From Crossaster papposus (taxonomy: Eukaryota > Echinodermata > Asteroidea > Velatida > Solasteridae): a stretch of DNA of 64,000 bases. How positions within the stretch are numbered: position 1 is the first letter of the stretch; each line of letters opens with the position of its first letter. The stretch covers positions 310,001 through 374,000 of the forward strand of contig JBAIAA010000531.1 of NCBI GenBank assembly GCA_037893245.1. The letters are read 5' to 3'. Position numbers and translations under genes: made by a program. Below are positions 46,987-58,819 of this stretch, piece after piece. The notes beneath the pieces are model-generated. The model was not told where the DNA came from. It did no database searches and saw nothing but the letters and a program-made list of their open reading frames with translations.

Positions 46987-49439
46987 ATGGCTGCCTTACT
47001 GCGAAGGAGACGTCACGCTGAAGAAAATCAGCGAAATTATCCAATTCAAAGACAGAGGCGGGTTTTTCGAGACAGACAAAACCCCCTCGAGCTGTTTACG
47101 CCCGTTCAAATTTGGGCGCGATACAGATTTCGCCCGGCAACCATAGTAGGACTTGCCCAAGCATTATCGGCTGAACTGGAACATCCAACTGACAACAACC
47201 ACGCACTGCCACCCCTACTTCAAGTGTGCCTCGCATTGCGGTACTTGTCCTCGGGGACTTTTGCCATTGTTGTTGGGGACACTTGCCCTGTGGTTAGCCC
47301 CCCGACGGCTTGGCGAACCATAGATCGCACCGTCAGAGCCATCAATCGCGTTCTTGGGATTCGAATAAAGTTCCCAGATCCCCAAGATCAAATCTCCCTG
47401 CAGGCACTAAAACAGGGCTTCTTCAAGGTTGCCGGTAAGATAATTCTTTGGTGGAATTTTTGTATAATTGTTAATTGGCAAATGAGGATAGGAAAGTTAA
47501 TGTCCGCATCTCTGCACAACATTATTTTACACTCGGACAGATAGTAATTTTATCTTTTTATTATGAGGAAAACCATGCTGAGACTTTTAACGTCAGCACT
47601 ACGTATCCATTAAATATTAGCCTACAATAAACTATTAACATAATCACACACAGCTTGGAGAAAGGGGAGAACCATTGGCATCATTTTGCTGATCAAAAAT
47701 TATATTTAATTTCTAATAATTAATAGTTTTTATTTACAATAAATACAAGCATATTCAGAAATTTTTTTTTTTAAATATGTATTGAATAAATAATCCATAG
47801 GGCCTATACATGTATACAATTATTTAATTTATAATAATTAATAGTTTTTATTTACAATAAATACAAGCATATTCAGATATATTTTTTTTAAATATGTATT
47901 GAATAAATAATCCATAGGGCTTATACATGTATACAATTATTTACTGGCATATGATAAACCACGAGTTGAACATTACAATTGCCGAATGAGAAGTATAGTC
48001 ATTATCATTTAGAAAAAAATAGAGACACCTTTCGTTCGTGACTAAAAAAATGTTTCTATACTGTAGTGGTTTTGAAAATTATTTGCAAAAATGTTCCATT
48101 TTATTGATAGGATTTGCCAATGTCATTGGAGCCGTGGATTGCACCCATGTTCGTGTTGAACCCCCTTCCGAGTTAAGAAATGAGTTTGTCAACAGAAAGG
48201 GGTACACATCCCTCAACTGCCAGGTGATTTAAAAGCAAGTATAATAAATTAATGCTATTCAAAACAAATAATTCCAAACTAACTTTTGTCTCACTTAATA
48301 ACTTTGGATTTGTTGGTGTTTTTCATTTCTGTAGATGGTATGTGACCACCGCAAGAGGTTCACAAATGTTGTGGTCAAATTCCCCGGTGCAGCCCATGAC
48401 AGCAGAGTTTGGCGAGAAAGTTCTCTGGGCATGGCAATGGAAGCTGGTAGATGGTTTTTTTATCTTAGATACGAAATCAATATAAAATTTGCAAATTTCA
48501 CAAATGAATTGCTAAATTGGCACACATACATCAGATATGGGAAACTGCAATAGGCTTTAAATTTTATCCTTAATATTGAACAAGCTGTCTTCTATAATTA
48601 TTTGAATCGTTAAACATACCTAGTCAAATGAAACAGAGAAAATAATTAATATCCCTATTTTTTGACATTTAGGCAGATGGCCAAATTGTCTGATCTTGGG
48701 TGATTCTGGCTACTACCAGAGGGTTTTCCTCATGGCTCCCTACCCTAACCCAGTGACACAGGAAGAAATTGACTACAATACTGTGCATGCCGTAACAAGG
48801 TACAGCATTTAAACCCAACAATCCTCATTCAGTCAAACTTCAACTCTAGTGTTTGTCGATATCTGCTGGCGAGAGTTTTACATAAAGTGATTTGGATTTA
48901 CTTGGATTAGGCATATCACCATGGAATAGACATATCACCATAATCCAACAATCTTGATGTTGAGTTCCCATTATCATAATTTGCAGGAGTAAGGAAGTCA
49001 CAAAAGGGATCCCTAAAGAAAAAATATAGTTTCTAGTTTTCCATTATAACCTGTGCTCAAAAACATAACACCTCCTTTATGGTAAAAATTCAGTGGTACC
49101 AAATTCCAATCTTTTTGTAATCACAAATTCAGGGAAAATCTCGACAAAACTCTTGAAATCGGTTAAAAATATTGACAATTCTAACGAGACTTTTTGTTTT
49201 TCGGTGTCTAAGTGAAAAAAAGAAAACCTGTGCAAACATTATTGCGTTTCCTTACTACACAAATGAAGCACCACCTAAAATTCATACAATTATTTACAGG
49301 TCACTCATTGAGCAGACCTTCGGCATTGCCAAAAGAAGGTTTGCCTTGATGAAAACAGGCACCAGGGTTCGGTCAATGGGCAAGGCCGCAAGTGAAATCC
49401 TTGCATGCTGTATACTCCACAACTATGGAATAGATGAAG
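46987..49439 (+). CDS. Harbinger transposase (HARBI1-like, DDE_Tnp_4)
   Basis: Five exons join in phase: 46987-47434, 48111-48223, 48335-48446, 48673-48799, 49300-49439, giving ~313 codons with no stop. The start is ATG in a good context (TCAAAATGG). DDE catalytic residues are visible: D in IGAVDCTHVRVEPP, D in LILGDSGYYQ, and E in RSLIEQTFGIAKRRF; HDSRVW lies between them. The C-terminal block ASEILACCILHN is present. A last exon after 49439 was not found; reading through GTAAGT gives 37 more codons to TAG. It would cut and reinsert the element together with the Myb-like partner. Confidence 0.85.
47698..47937 (+). repeat. Two-copy tandem repeat, ~119 bp
   Basis: TAATTAATAGTTTTTATTTACAATAAATAC... 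to ...CATGTATACAATTATTTA occurs twice in a row with few differences, in the first intron of the transposase gene. Confidence 0.85.
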
Positions 49440-49562
49440 GTAAGTTATTCATATTACTTGACCGATTGTGCGTTTATCTTATGGGTGTGTACAACATTGG
49501 TAATTGTCAACGACTAGTATGCCACAGACAATATAAAATCCATCGGTAGATCCATCTTATGG

Positions 49563-50190
49563 TACAGTCACACGGCCACTTACGGTAGCTGCGGATGCTT
49601 ACGGATAAAAGTCCGTAAGCATCCGCAAGGATCCGTATCATCCGTAAGCATCCGTATCCATCCGTAATTCAATCCGCAGGATCCGCAGACATACGCAGAT
49701 CCGCAGCGGAATTTTGATAATCTCAAAATTTTGCTGCGGATGAAATATACGTAAGCATCCGCAGAATATACGTTATCCATACGTAAAATACGTAACTCAT
49801 ACGTAAGATACGTAAACTCATCCGCAGGATACGTTACTGATCCGCACACTTTGTCGGGTGTGCAGTTGCCTGCGGATACATAGGGGTACGTAAACACTAT
49901 TAAAAAGATGGAGAAGAAACTGTTGAATAACTGGAACTAGATCTCAGACTTGATGAAATGCGACTGAAGCAAGCTCCGATCCACGTGGGTTTATTTGCGG
50001 ATGGTGCGGACGCCAGAGGAAGCCGACATGCGCAGACACGAGCGTAACTTATCCGTATCGTCCGTAAGTCATCCGTAAAATCCGTAAGTCATCCGTAAGT
50101 CGTCAGTAACATGTGTCAGCGGGTTGGCAGCGGATGGGTTCATCCGCAGGTTTTACCCGTAACTCACCGTCATCAGTAATGGTAATCGGC
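49563..50190. repeat. TCCGTA / TCCGCA word array
   Basis: Over 40 near-copies of (A)TCCGTAAG, (A)TCCGCAGG and ATACGTAA words, starting with ACAGTCACACGGCCACTTAC. It has no coding and follows the last transposase exon seen, so it may be a nested insertion that displaced the 3' end of that gene. Confidence 0.7.
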
Positions 50191-50935
50191 ATGCTGTAAA
50201 CTGAAAACAATAATAAAATATAAATATTAGAAGAACTTCAACTTGTATTCAAAGAATGTGTAGTATATCATACATGTTCAAGTTACATGTTTTTCCTGAA
50301 GATGTTTATAGCATATTGAATAAAAAATCGTGTTGTATCTCTACTTTAAAAAAAAAGAGAGGGGTTTGGCATATGTGACTTGCGGATCTTGGAATAACGC
50401 AATATGCAGAGTGCAATATGGCTGTGCAATACAGGATATTATCATACTGTTTTTTGCCATGGATTGACCAATCAGAATCGAGGATACAAGTTTGCATAAA
50501 GATGATAACGTGTATCTGCTGTTCTAAAACATCATATAGGCCTACCTGGGTCTAGACTAACAACCTCGCATGCCGATGCCTTTGGTTGGTCTGCTTGGAC
50601 TGGAAGTTCTGAAAGTGAAAAAAGGCTTTCAAGATTTATCTAATTAAAAGCAATTTTTGTTTTTAAAGTATCCTAAAGAACACTTGAAGTTTCTCACATT
50701 TGATTTGCAGATAAGTTGAATAGTTGTAGATGAGACGTTCACTGTTGTACATAAAAACTACAGGTACAGGTGAACTTGAACAAAAATTTGTTTGTATATG
50801 TTGTTATTACCTGGGTTGTCAGCAGTGCTGGAGTTGCCAAAGGATATCAATCTGATGAAAAATTAAACAAATAAACACAACTTATATTTGGAGTTATAAG
50901 TACACAAAGGGAGGGAGGGGAGCACCCTGCATGAC

Positions 50936-50968
50936 CCCCCCCCCCACCCCCCCCCCCCCCCCCCCCCC
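50936..50968. repeat. Poly-C tract
   Basis: A C run broken by one A, near the 3' side of the Myb-like gene. Antisense frames here (poly-Gly/Pro) come from it. Confidence 0.95.
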
Positions 50969-51151
50969 GCATCTACTTGTAAGCACTGTAGAATGTGCAC
51001 ACACATACACAATGCACATGAATGATCTCAAATATATTATGTGTTTTTTCGGAACTGGCGTCAGACCAACAACGCCCTCAACTGTCTGGAAAACCATGGA
51101 CTTTTCAATAAAAACATTAAAAAGAAGGATGTGAAATCTTTCATCACTTAC

Positions 51152-53014
51152 CACTGAAGGTGTCAACTGCTGAGTCAATCCCTTCCAGCTTGACTTGTGA
51201 GAGGGTACTCTCAATGAGAAGCTGGGGCTGGCTCAAAGGAGGAGGGCTTGGTCCGCCGCCAGTTGCGTGAACTTGCCATTTACGTTTTGTGACTGAAAAA
51301 AATAAGGGGGAGAATTTTTCACTGATGCAGTGATGTGACAATGAGCAGTTAACTAGTTACACGGCTTTATTCTGTATGCTAAAGTTAAAGGTACCATATA
51401 TCATTTTTTTATGTGTTGTTATTTTTCTATGAAAAAAATATGCGTTCACTTTGATAAGTAAAAATGAAGGCTACTTTTTTTATAAATAATTTTTGCTTTG
51501 ACTATTGGCTGCCATATTTCTTGCTGATTAAACTATTCGGCTTACGTTGAAGTTGCCTGTTGATAATCAACCTCTTAAGTTTTCCTTATTAATATTATAC
51601 AATGTATATGTATAGACTCATATTAGTTGTTCTGTACATTTTTGCAATAAGGAAATAAATGTTTTGTATGAAGTGAATTGAATTGAATTGTAACATTCAT
51701 GGGTGCATTCTGTCTTCAATGAAATTGGTATAATTGGCAGCCAGGATACATGTACTTACTTGCTTGGACCAAATTTCTGTAGCGATCCTTACACTGGGTA
51801 GCTGTTTTCATGTTCCCTCCAGCAACACTACAAACATTAAATAAATAGTTGAATGTTTATTTGATTCAACAGTTAAGTGATAGCACATTAGCTAAAACTC
51901 TTATGGAGTATTTGTCAAATATTCCTTCATAGTTGTACAGTGAATCAGTGATTCACTGTATGATGTTGCAGTGAAGTCGTAGTCCTAACACAATTATCGT
52001 TACGCCACTTTCTGGTTTCCTAATGTACATGTGAAAATAGTTAACAAGAACCGAGTAACAATTTTTGCAGAAATAGTTATACCTGATATGTCTAGGCTGC
52101 AGCTTGAAATATCAGAAAACACAAGCTTTTGGCTTTCTGGAACTAAACGTTACTGTACTCGGCACAACAGCTGTAACCATAGAGCTAGAAACAGCTAATT
52201 TTTGTTTTGTAAAGTTTGACAATTACTGAATTAATAGGCCTACTGCAGTTCAAAAGAAAAAAATGTGTAGGCACAAAACCAGAACTGCAGTGCTAGAGTA
52301 GTGCTGAAGCTAAAAAAGTTTGCCAGCTCGGAGGCTAGGTCCTAGTTGTTGATGCTGCCTAAATCACCTCCACAAAAACTAAAGAGCTGACAAAATCAAG
52401 GTAGGCTACTTGCAGACGTGAATAATAAAACAAGTACGTTTATAACATTCAGTAGGCCCTTACATGCTTACGTATTGTTAGGTCTGCATGCAGTTGACGC
52501 AGTAATGTTGACGGCATTGGACATGTTGATGTTGGACAAGCAAAACAACTGACTATGGACTTTTTTATGGTCATGATTGCCAACGTTATGTTAAACCCAA
52601 ACTAGGGTTAGTGCCGCCAGAAATCATCATCAACGAACAAAGAAACTACCAACCCAATTCAGACTATTTGAAAATCGTATGTAGGCCTAGAACTTGAACA
52701 ATAAAGCATATCTTTACGTCATGACCGTAGCGTTGAATCTTTTCATGCCATACTTTCGTTCGTTATGTTTATGCAATTGCGCCACCCATTGGCAATACTT
52801 ACGCATTCACGCACCCCCTCACTCGTTCCCAGCTTGCTTGTTTATGTTTGGAGGTCAACTTGGACCCCTTCAGAGGACCCTCGATAACCGCTTTCTCCTC
52901 GATATATGAGATCGCCAGCGCAAGGTCCATTTCGGCTGAGAAGGGGGGCGATTTAGGCTTTGCCCCGGCCTGCGCCACTTTCTGATTTATTTCGCCCGCC
53001 ATTTTTCTGTTCAA
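51152..53014 (-). CDS. Harbinger Myb/SANT-like DNA-binding protein (NAIF1-like)
   Basis: Three exons on the - strand join in phase: 53014-52803, 51827-51760, 51292-51152. Exon 1 holds KPKSPPFSAEMDLALAI and KGSKLTSKHKQASWERV, exon 2 TATQCKDRYRNLV, together a trihelix/SANT-like domain as in NAIF1 and Harbinger second proteins. Exon 3 has a TGGGPSPPPLSQPQLLIE tail, like the GGGPPPPL motif of that family. The partner binds the element's ends and brings in the transposase. The C-terminus is unsure: the next acceptor (near 50855) gives a stop at once, while a further splice-like segment lies near 50550-50610. Confidence 0.75.
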
Positions 53015-53368
53015 TTTTTGCTTAAGCAGACGATCTAAAATGTTGCGCGCGCAGTTTGTTTACGTGCTTAAGTTAGCAACCGATGGTGAAATACGTTTAC
53101 GCTTAAGCAAATTTTTCTGCTATAGTAAGCAACAAAATTTGCTTACCGTTAAGCATCTCTATGAAATTGGGCCCTGTATGTACAATGAAGTTGTGCAGAA
53201 TTGTGTTCCATATAGGGAAACGCATGCAAAAGACTGGACTGTGCACATTTAATGTGCATATTTGTGCTGTCAAACCATAGGAAGGTTAACAAAGGTATCG
53301 GTACTGTTTCTCTGAAACATTTGATTTCTTTGAGAAATAGGCAAGTGTTCAATACTGTAAATTACCCA

Positions 53369-53458
53369 TTAACCCTAACTCCCTCACCATTGTTATTAAA
53401 CAATACAATTTCTTCAAAATCCTCCAACTTCCTTTGTTGTGTAGGGAGTTAGGGTTAA
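53369..53458. mobile_element. 90-bp TTAA MITE
   Basis: TTAA CCCTAACTCCCT ... AGGGAGTTAGGG TTAA; perfect inverted ends. The shortest member of the CCCTAAC family in the window. Confidence 0.75.
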
Positions 53459-53896
53459 CTGTCCAAAACTATAAATCCTTTAAAAAGTATGTTTTTGCCA
53501 TGCTAAACTGTTCAATAGTAATTTTGTTTTTATCTAAAGCAATGTAAAGTCGTTTGTTATAAGCATTACATAAAAAGAAAATCTTTAAAAAAATCCTAGA
53601 TTTAAGTATTAACTCTTAAACTTGTTTATTAATCAACCAAAATCGGCTTCTGTGTGCACCCAGTTTTTTCCAGATTTCTAAACACAAAAGTGAACTCAGT
53701 GAAGGCAACATACCGGTACATGTAGATAGATAAACACTTTTCGCTCACAACAATTGCAGCACAGTGTTCCCTAAACCAAAACGTGTAGCTATAACATCGA
53801 GGTATTCCACTGGCGCCAAATATTTTGTTAAAACATCAGTAGCATGAACTGAAAAAGTGTTCATCTGACAAAAATTATTAAGGTCATATTTACAAT

Positions 53897-54695
53897 TGTG
53901 TTGAGTGCCGTGGTCTGGAACATTGAATTTGTAATCTGTAGGTAAAGCTACAGGTTGTGGGTTCGAGTCGGGCCTGGGACTACGGTGTGTGCCCTTGGGC
54001 AAGGCACTTTGTCACTCATTGCTAATTCTCTTCACCAAGGGGTAAATGGGTACCTGTGAGGACCATAGAGCTATATAAATTACTAGAGCGCTGGCTCGAT
54101 GTACGAAGTGATGAGAGCTGGGCGCATCCATGTTTGTGCATAAATTTTGTACGGTTTTTGTACGGCTAATTGCATATCTGCGTACGGTATTCTATACAGT
54201 GCGTTACCGAAGCCGATACACCCAAAACCAAAACGAATGATTAGCAAATAACGCAAACAGCGCCATAGTGTGTGTGTATCCGCGCGCTGCACATGATTTT
54301 GCCTTGACTTTTAACTTGCATGACGCGCGTAAGTTGTTGACACGCGCTTTGCATTTAGACTACACGTTCAAAATTCAATCCATCTAGTTTTATAATTTTC
54401 TACAAGCACGCACATGAATTCAAAATGTCTGCGCGCAGAAAGGATTCAAAGTCTCTCTGTGCGTAGGAATGAAGAGTTAGCGCTCTAGTAATTTATATAG
54501 CTCTATGGTGAGAACAGAGATTGGTTATTGTGGTTGATTTAGCTGCTTCGCGACGAAATGGCAGCATCGAGCTGTAGTACTCCCCAGCGAGATGAGATGG
54601 TATTTCGCATGTTTTATGGGCCCAATGACCGGGAAAATAATGTGAGAGCGCCTTGAGTACCAGTCTTGGTAGACTTGTGCACTATAAGAACTGCC

Positions 54696-54727
<32 letters not shown>
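53897..54727 (+). mobile_element. tRNA-derived SINE split by a MITE
   Basis: The head has a pol III B box GGTTCGAGTC at 53960-53969 and an upstream GAGTGCCGTGGTCTGG like an A box. The body has CCCTTGGGCAAGGCACTTTG, common in invertebrate SINEs, and GCGCCTTGAGTACC. The tail is a (TTA)n run ending at 54727. TACAAT flanks both sides (53891-53896 and 54729-54734), a possible target duplication. It is interrupted at 54064-54507. Confidence 0.8.
54064..54507. mobile_element. hAT MITE inside the SINE
   Basis: CATAGAGCTATATAAATTAC at the left is inverted at the right as GTAATTTATATAGCTCTATG, with inward extension AGAGCGCT / AGCGCTCT. Flanks GTGAGGAC (54056-54063) and GTGAGAAC (54508-54515) match at 7 of 8 bases, an 8-bp hAT-type duplication. 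Removing it rejoins the SINE. Confidence 0.85.
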
Positions 54728-54728
<1 letters not shown>

Positions 54729-55104
54729 TACAATGTAGTGCAAGATTGTAGTTTGAATTTACCAATAAGAGTTAAACAAATAACTACCGATATCAGTTCA
54801 GAAAGGATTATTAGAAACAACAATCACTTGGGCTGGACTCTAATTACCCATGATTTGCTTTCTAGTGCAGACGTCATACTAAAAGCTCAATATTTGTTTA
54901 CGTACCTGGAAAGTACCTAGAAGGTATGATGATAAATGCAGACTTTAAACTAATACTTGTCAATGGATTGTCCGATTGAACTGCTTCCAACCATACGCCC
55001 CGCCCACCTCAGCAATGGCATGGCGACGCCATGGCGACAGTCAAACTGCGCAATGTAGTCTAGGCGTAAAACACGTATTAATATAGCGCAACGAAAATAT
55101 TTAT

Positions 55105-55520
55105 TTAACCCTAACCACCCTGAGTCCATCAAAATCCATTTCCTGTTTTGGAGGATTTTAGCGGATTCAGGATACCTCCATATTGAACAAACTGGAGGAG
55201 TGTGATGGATTGAGGATTTTGAGCCTAGTGTTACTGCAGGAGTTTGATGAATTCAAGATATAGAAATTTAGGTGATGGACTGTGATGGACTCTATGGAGA
55301 AACACACTGCAATTTTTTGTATGCCACCTTGGTAACCTGAATCCGCCAGAGTCCATCAACTTTTGCTGGTGGATTATTGATGGACTCAGGATCTCTCCAG
55401 TATGCATACTGGTGGAGTCTGATGGACTCGGGACAATAGCAGTTTTTGAAAACCAAAATTGGTGGACTGTGGCGGATTCAGGATACTTTCTAGAAAAGCA
55501 GTGAGGGGGGTTAGGGTTAA
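55105..55520. mobile_element. TTAA-flanked MITE (CCCTAACC family)
   Basis: TTAA CCCTAACCACCC ... GGGGGGTTAGGG TTAA, 416 bp. The inside repeats (T)GATGGACT(C/G) and GGATTCAGGAT phrases, analogous to the GGATTGAGG phrases of the other members. Confidence 0.75.
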
Positions 55521-57727
55521 ACTTTAGTTTTTAGCTAGGCGTGACAACATTACTTTTAGCATAAGAGCGAACTATAAAGAATGACAATTATTTTAAGGAG
55601 GTGAAGTTGCAGTTAAGGGAAATAAAGCATGAGAGAAGAAAGACCAAATAAATGTATGTTTCGGAAAGGACGGTGTCGTTGCAGAACGGGCGGTACGGTA
55701 GCTGTATGTTTTGCTTGGTAAGTACCGGTATGTAATCGCGTATGTTGCCACATCAGGGATTAAACCATAGCCTTATACACTGCTTGGTTTATGAAATATA
55801 CATTCATGTAACATAGGGCTATATATTAACAGTTTGGCCTAAATAAATTGGCCTAGTAGTAGGCCCTAAAGTTAAAATAATAAATCTTCTATTCATGTAG
55901 TTTGTAGAGCAGACCTAATTAAACATGTTAACTGCAAATCATACCTTGGAGCACACCTACTGGTAATCTTCTCGACATTTAGATCGGAATGGGGCCGGCC
56001 ACACGCTTTATTCAATCTTAAACAGTTTTCCAAATTTGTTTTCGAATATGGAAAGAGGGAGAAAACGATGTCGTGATCTGAGTTCCTGGTATCTGATTTG
56101 CATATGCCGTGGCAACATATTTTGACCATTTCTCAAACTACCCCATTAAATGTCAACACTGCAGCCACACTTTCATTGAGATAAAAACGGGGCCCAGCCA
56201 CACCAAACATATTGCATATGTTTGTGTACACTTTTACTGCACATGTGATCGAGTTTGACCGAGGTAATAGCGGACCACGCCTGTAGCAACTGTTGCTATG
56301 TCACCTAACCAAAAGTCGTAATCTTATTGGTCAATGCGAGCGTAGTGATTGACAGGCGGGATCAGTCCATTGCAAGGAGAATTTCTATTTCTTTCCTAAT
56401 ACTGGTAAACCTGCACAGCTCTCTCATTTTGCCAGAACCCTTCAGATTGTTGATGAATTTCTCTTGAATCTTTTATTTTAGGTGTGATCAAGCAGGAGTT
56501 AAGTAAGTGTGTATATCCCACCACAATATCAACCATTACACATACATGTATCTGAACAACGCATTCTCAATATTTATATCTCTGTGGAGATATAAGACAT
56601 TGTTCTTTTCTTTGTTCCTGTACAAATGTACTTAAAGGTAGTATACACCATTTGATTTTGCTGTAATTTAAAACAAATTTATGGGTTAGGGGATTTATGT
56701 TTTATAGTAAATATTGAGATGCTAACCTGTTTAAAGTTCTTAGATGCTGGAAAAACCAAGAAGAAATTGCTGCTTTTATAATCTGGATTCTTAACTTCTT
56801 TTAGATAGGGCTGTTTAATTTTAAATAACCGAATAGATTTAGTATAGAGTATGTTCCTTTTGCAAAACACTGATCCGATTGAACAATTGGGTCAGTGCAC
56901 ACATCTGTGGAGACATATCTTTGTTTTTTACTGTTTTATTCGTATAGATGCTACTGTAGTAAATGGTTAAGTAGGATACACTATTTGCAGATATCGAAAC
57001 ATTGTACTACTGAATTATTAAGAAATATCTTAATTATTTGAAAGTAGATAATGATTGTAGGTATCCATCGAAATGATTGCGCTAGATATCCTATAATTGT
57101 TTCGAAAAATATAATTTTTTTTAAGACGGCAGTTGAAAACGAACGACATTTTTCTTGCTTTTTTTCAGCATCCATTATTGTAAATTTGTGGACAGGTCAG
57201 TTAACGATATTTACTATAAAATACAACTTCCCAAATTCAACCCATTCCTGATAATTCAAGCAATTACCAGTAGCTACCTTTAAATTGATAGTTTTTATTC
57301 AAATTACCTATTTGTGCTTCTTCTGGTTCAGTCTAGACACATTGCAATATAATACCGAGCCATGGTGCAATACATTACATGTAAAATGTAAATGTTCAAA
57401 CTGTCACAAACATTGGTGTTAATGTCGCAACATTATTGTTTGTGTTTCCAGTTGACTTCACACTCATTTTATGTTTACACGTACACCTCCATCTAGATTG
57501 TTTCCGGGCACATGTACCCAATCTGATCCTACATAATAAAGTATAATTTAGAGGAAGTTACTTGTAGGTTTCTATATAAAATTACTCTTGTAGCAATTAC
57601 TGATGCACTGTGTCTGGCAAGGGTTATGATCAATCCTAGTAATCCTTTCAAAATCTTCCGGATTTACCACTTTACCGGTACAATATAATAATAATAGAAA
57701 AAATGCATGCTTCCCAATGAATTTATG
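55521..57727. other. Intron sequence with no bounded element recognised
   Basis: Apart from the candidate microexon at 56482-56502, I see only AT-rich intron here. Confidence 0.5.
56482..56502 (+). other. Candidate 21-nt in-frame AASS microexon
   Basis: A 21-base segment lies between a pyrimidine tract ending TTTTAG and an excellent donor GTAAGT, inside the intron between exons i and j. Inserted there, it keeps phase 2 and adds seven codons with no stop. The human protein is longer in the same linker. This is only a splice-signal observation; it may be chance. Confidence 0.22.
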
Positions 57728-57944
57728 TTTTGTGTTTTGATCTCCATCATTTACTGCTGGGCAGGCTAGTTGTCCCCTCCCCTTGTCCCTCCCTGTTCCC
57801 TTCCTTCTGTTCCCCTTTCTCTGTGCCCCTCCCCCCCCCCCCCCCCACCCCACCCCACCCCCCCCCCCCCCCCCCCCCCACCCCCCCTCTGAATTTCTGT
57901 TGTGTGTTTTTTATCTCCATCATTTACCGCTAGGCAGGATAGTT
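57728..57944 (+). repeat. 44-bp direct repeats around long poly-C
   Basis: TGTGTTTTGATCTCCATCAT at ~57729 and TGTGTTTTTTATCTCCATCA at ~57901 each continue to GCAGG(C/A)TAGTTGT. Between them lie C-rich sequence and a ~60-base C/A tract (57828-57888). Confidence 0.8.
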
Positions 57945-58183
57945 GTAACAGCACCTGCGCATTGTACATGTATTACAGCTTATTTTAGCCATGGTGCCAA
58001 CATTCGCTGCAAAAATTTGCCAGAGGTCAAACGTTTTTGGTTGTTGCGAATTTACGAATTTGCAGTGCAAAGACTCACCCGTGACGTTCGCTTTCGTGCC
58101 AAGTATGAACCAGGCTTTAGCTGTGTCTTTGTATTTTGTACCGCATTCCTGTTGGTAGTGATTGTTATTTTTTTTTTCGTCAG

Positions 58184-58302
58184 GGTTAATCCTTCTTCTT
58201 TTGGAGGGGAGAAGCAGAGAGTGTTGTTGTTAGGCTCGGGTCACATGGCCAGACCCATCGTAGAATACCTGACAAAGAATGGCAGCGTCGCTGTAACAAT
58301 AG
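58184..58302 (+). CDS. AASS: AASS exon j, NADP-binding motif of saccharopine dehydrogenase
   Basis: Follows a long T tract ending CGTCAG; donor GTATGG; phase 2 in and phase 1 out. Encodes RVLLLGSGHMARPIVEYL, the GxGxxxxP nucleotide-binding loop that opens the dehydrogenase domain. A longer open frame across the preceding intron is not real coding. Confidence 0.95.
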
Positions 58303-58559
58303 GTATGGTCACATGGTATGGTCACATCGGTTCGGTATTCTGGAGAAACTTAGTGTATACACGTCTTCTGACTTGATCTGGTTTAACTAGTTTGCGCCTT
58401 TTTTTTCTCAAGTTACAGGGACCACGAGGGATTAGTTTTCATAAAAGAATTGTCAAGAAATTACTGGACGCAGCTGATAATATTTGCTGTATGATCTCAA
58501 TGGAAACAACTAGGGTGTTTAATAGGTCGGTGTTGAAATCACTGAAGTGTGATACAAAG

Positions 58560-58706
58560 ATATTGCATGGTTACACATCCACCACGTTAACGAAGCATGC
58601 TTGGCAATTTGTTTTCGGCCTTGCTCATGACGTGTTTATCAGTCATCCGTTTAGAATTTTAGAGAAATGTAGAGTGTATATACATTTTTCAGTCCGAACT
58701 GGTTAA
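58560..58706 (+). mobile_element. Degenerate CCAGTTCG-family MITE
   Basis: GACGTGTTTATCAGTCATCCG and the terminal GAACTGGTTAA match the family at 45468 and 58820; the left end is lost or diverged. Confidence 0.5.
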
Positions 58707-58819
58707 GGCATGGTTAATATTTTATGCACATGTATTTGTGCACATGCGCAGTTGGAATACCGAACTGGCTTATTAGAAGACAGGGATTTATTCAGACATT
58801 GTATAAGCTCTGTTCCTCC

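Larger units (their letters stand above)
46816..53173 (+). mobile_element. PIF/Harbinger DNA transposon, 6.36 kb, two genes
   Basis: Terminus GGCCCAATTTCATAG at 46816 and its inverse CTATGAAATTGGGCC ending at 53173; inside these, TGCTTAACGG recurs in inverted order after a 3-base difference. CTG flanks both sides (46813-46815 and 53174-53176), a 3-bp target duplication as expected for the superfamily. Subterminal GCTTAAGCAAA words are frequent at both ends. It carries a DDE transposase on + and a Myb/SANT-like protein on -, the classical gene pair, with no break seen in the parts I can splice. Confidence 0.88.
46478..53289. mobile_element. TTAA element hosting the Harbinger insertion
   Basis: Left TTAA CCCTCCTATG (46478-46491) and right CATAGGAAGG TTAA (53276-53289) are inverted with one mismatch. 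The interior words TTTGTGC, TGTGCAC and GTGTACAC occur on both sides of the Harbinger. Without that insertion it is ~450 bp and has no coding. Confidence 0.7.

Noticed and set aside
47435..47541. Extension of transposase exon 1 to a 185-codon frame
   Set aside because: The frame after GTAAGA does not match the family, and splicing at 47434 joins exon 2 in phase.
54666..54920. Open frame with a run of tyrosines
   Set aside because: Produced by the (TTA)n tail of the SINE.
57783..58376. A 197-codon open frame across AASS exon j
   Set aside because: It runs through a poly-C (poly-Pro) tract and intron and merges into the exon frame. Splice sites and homology define the exon as 58184-58302 only.
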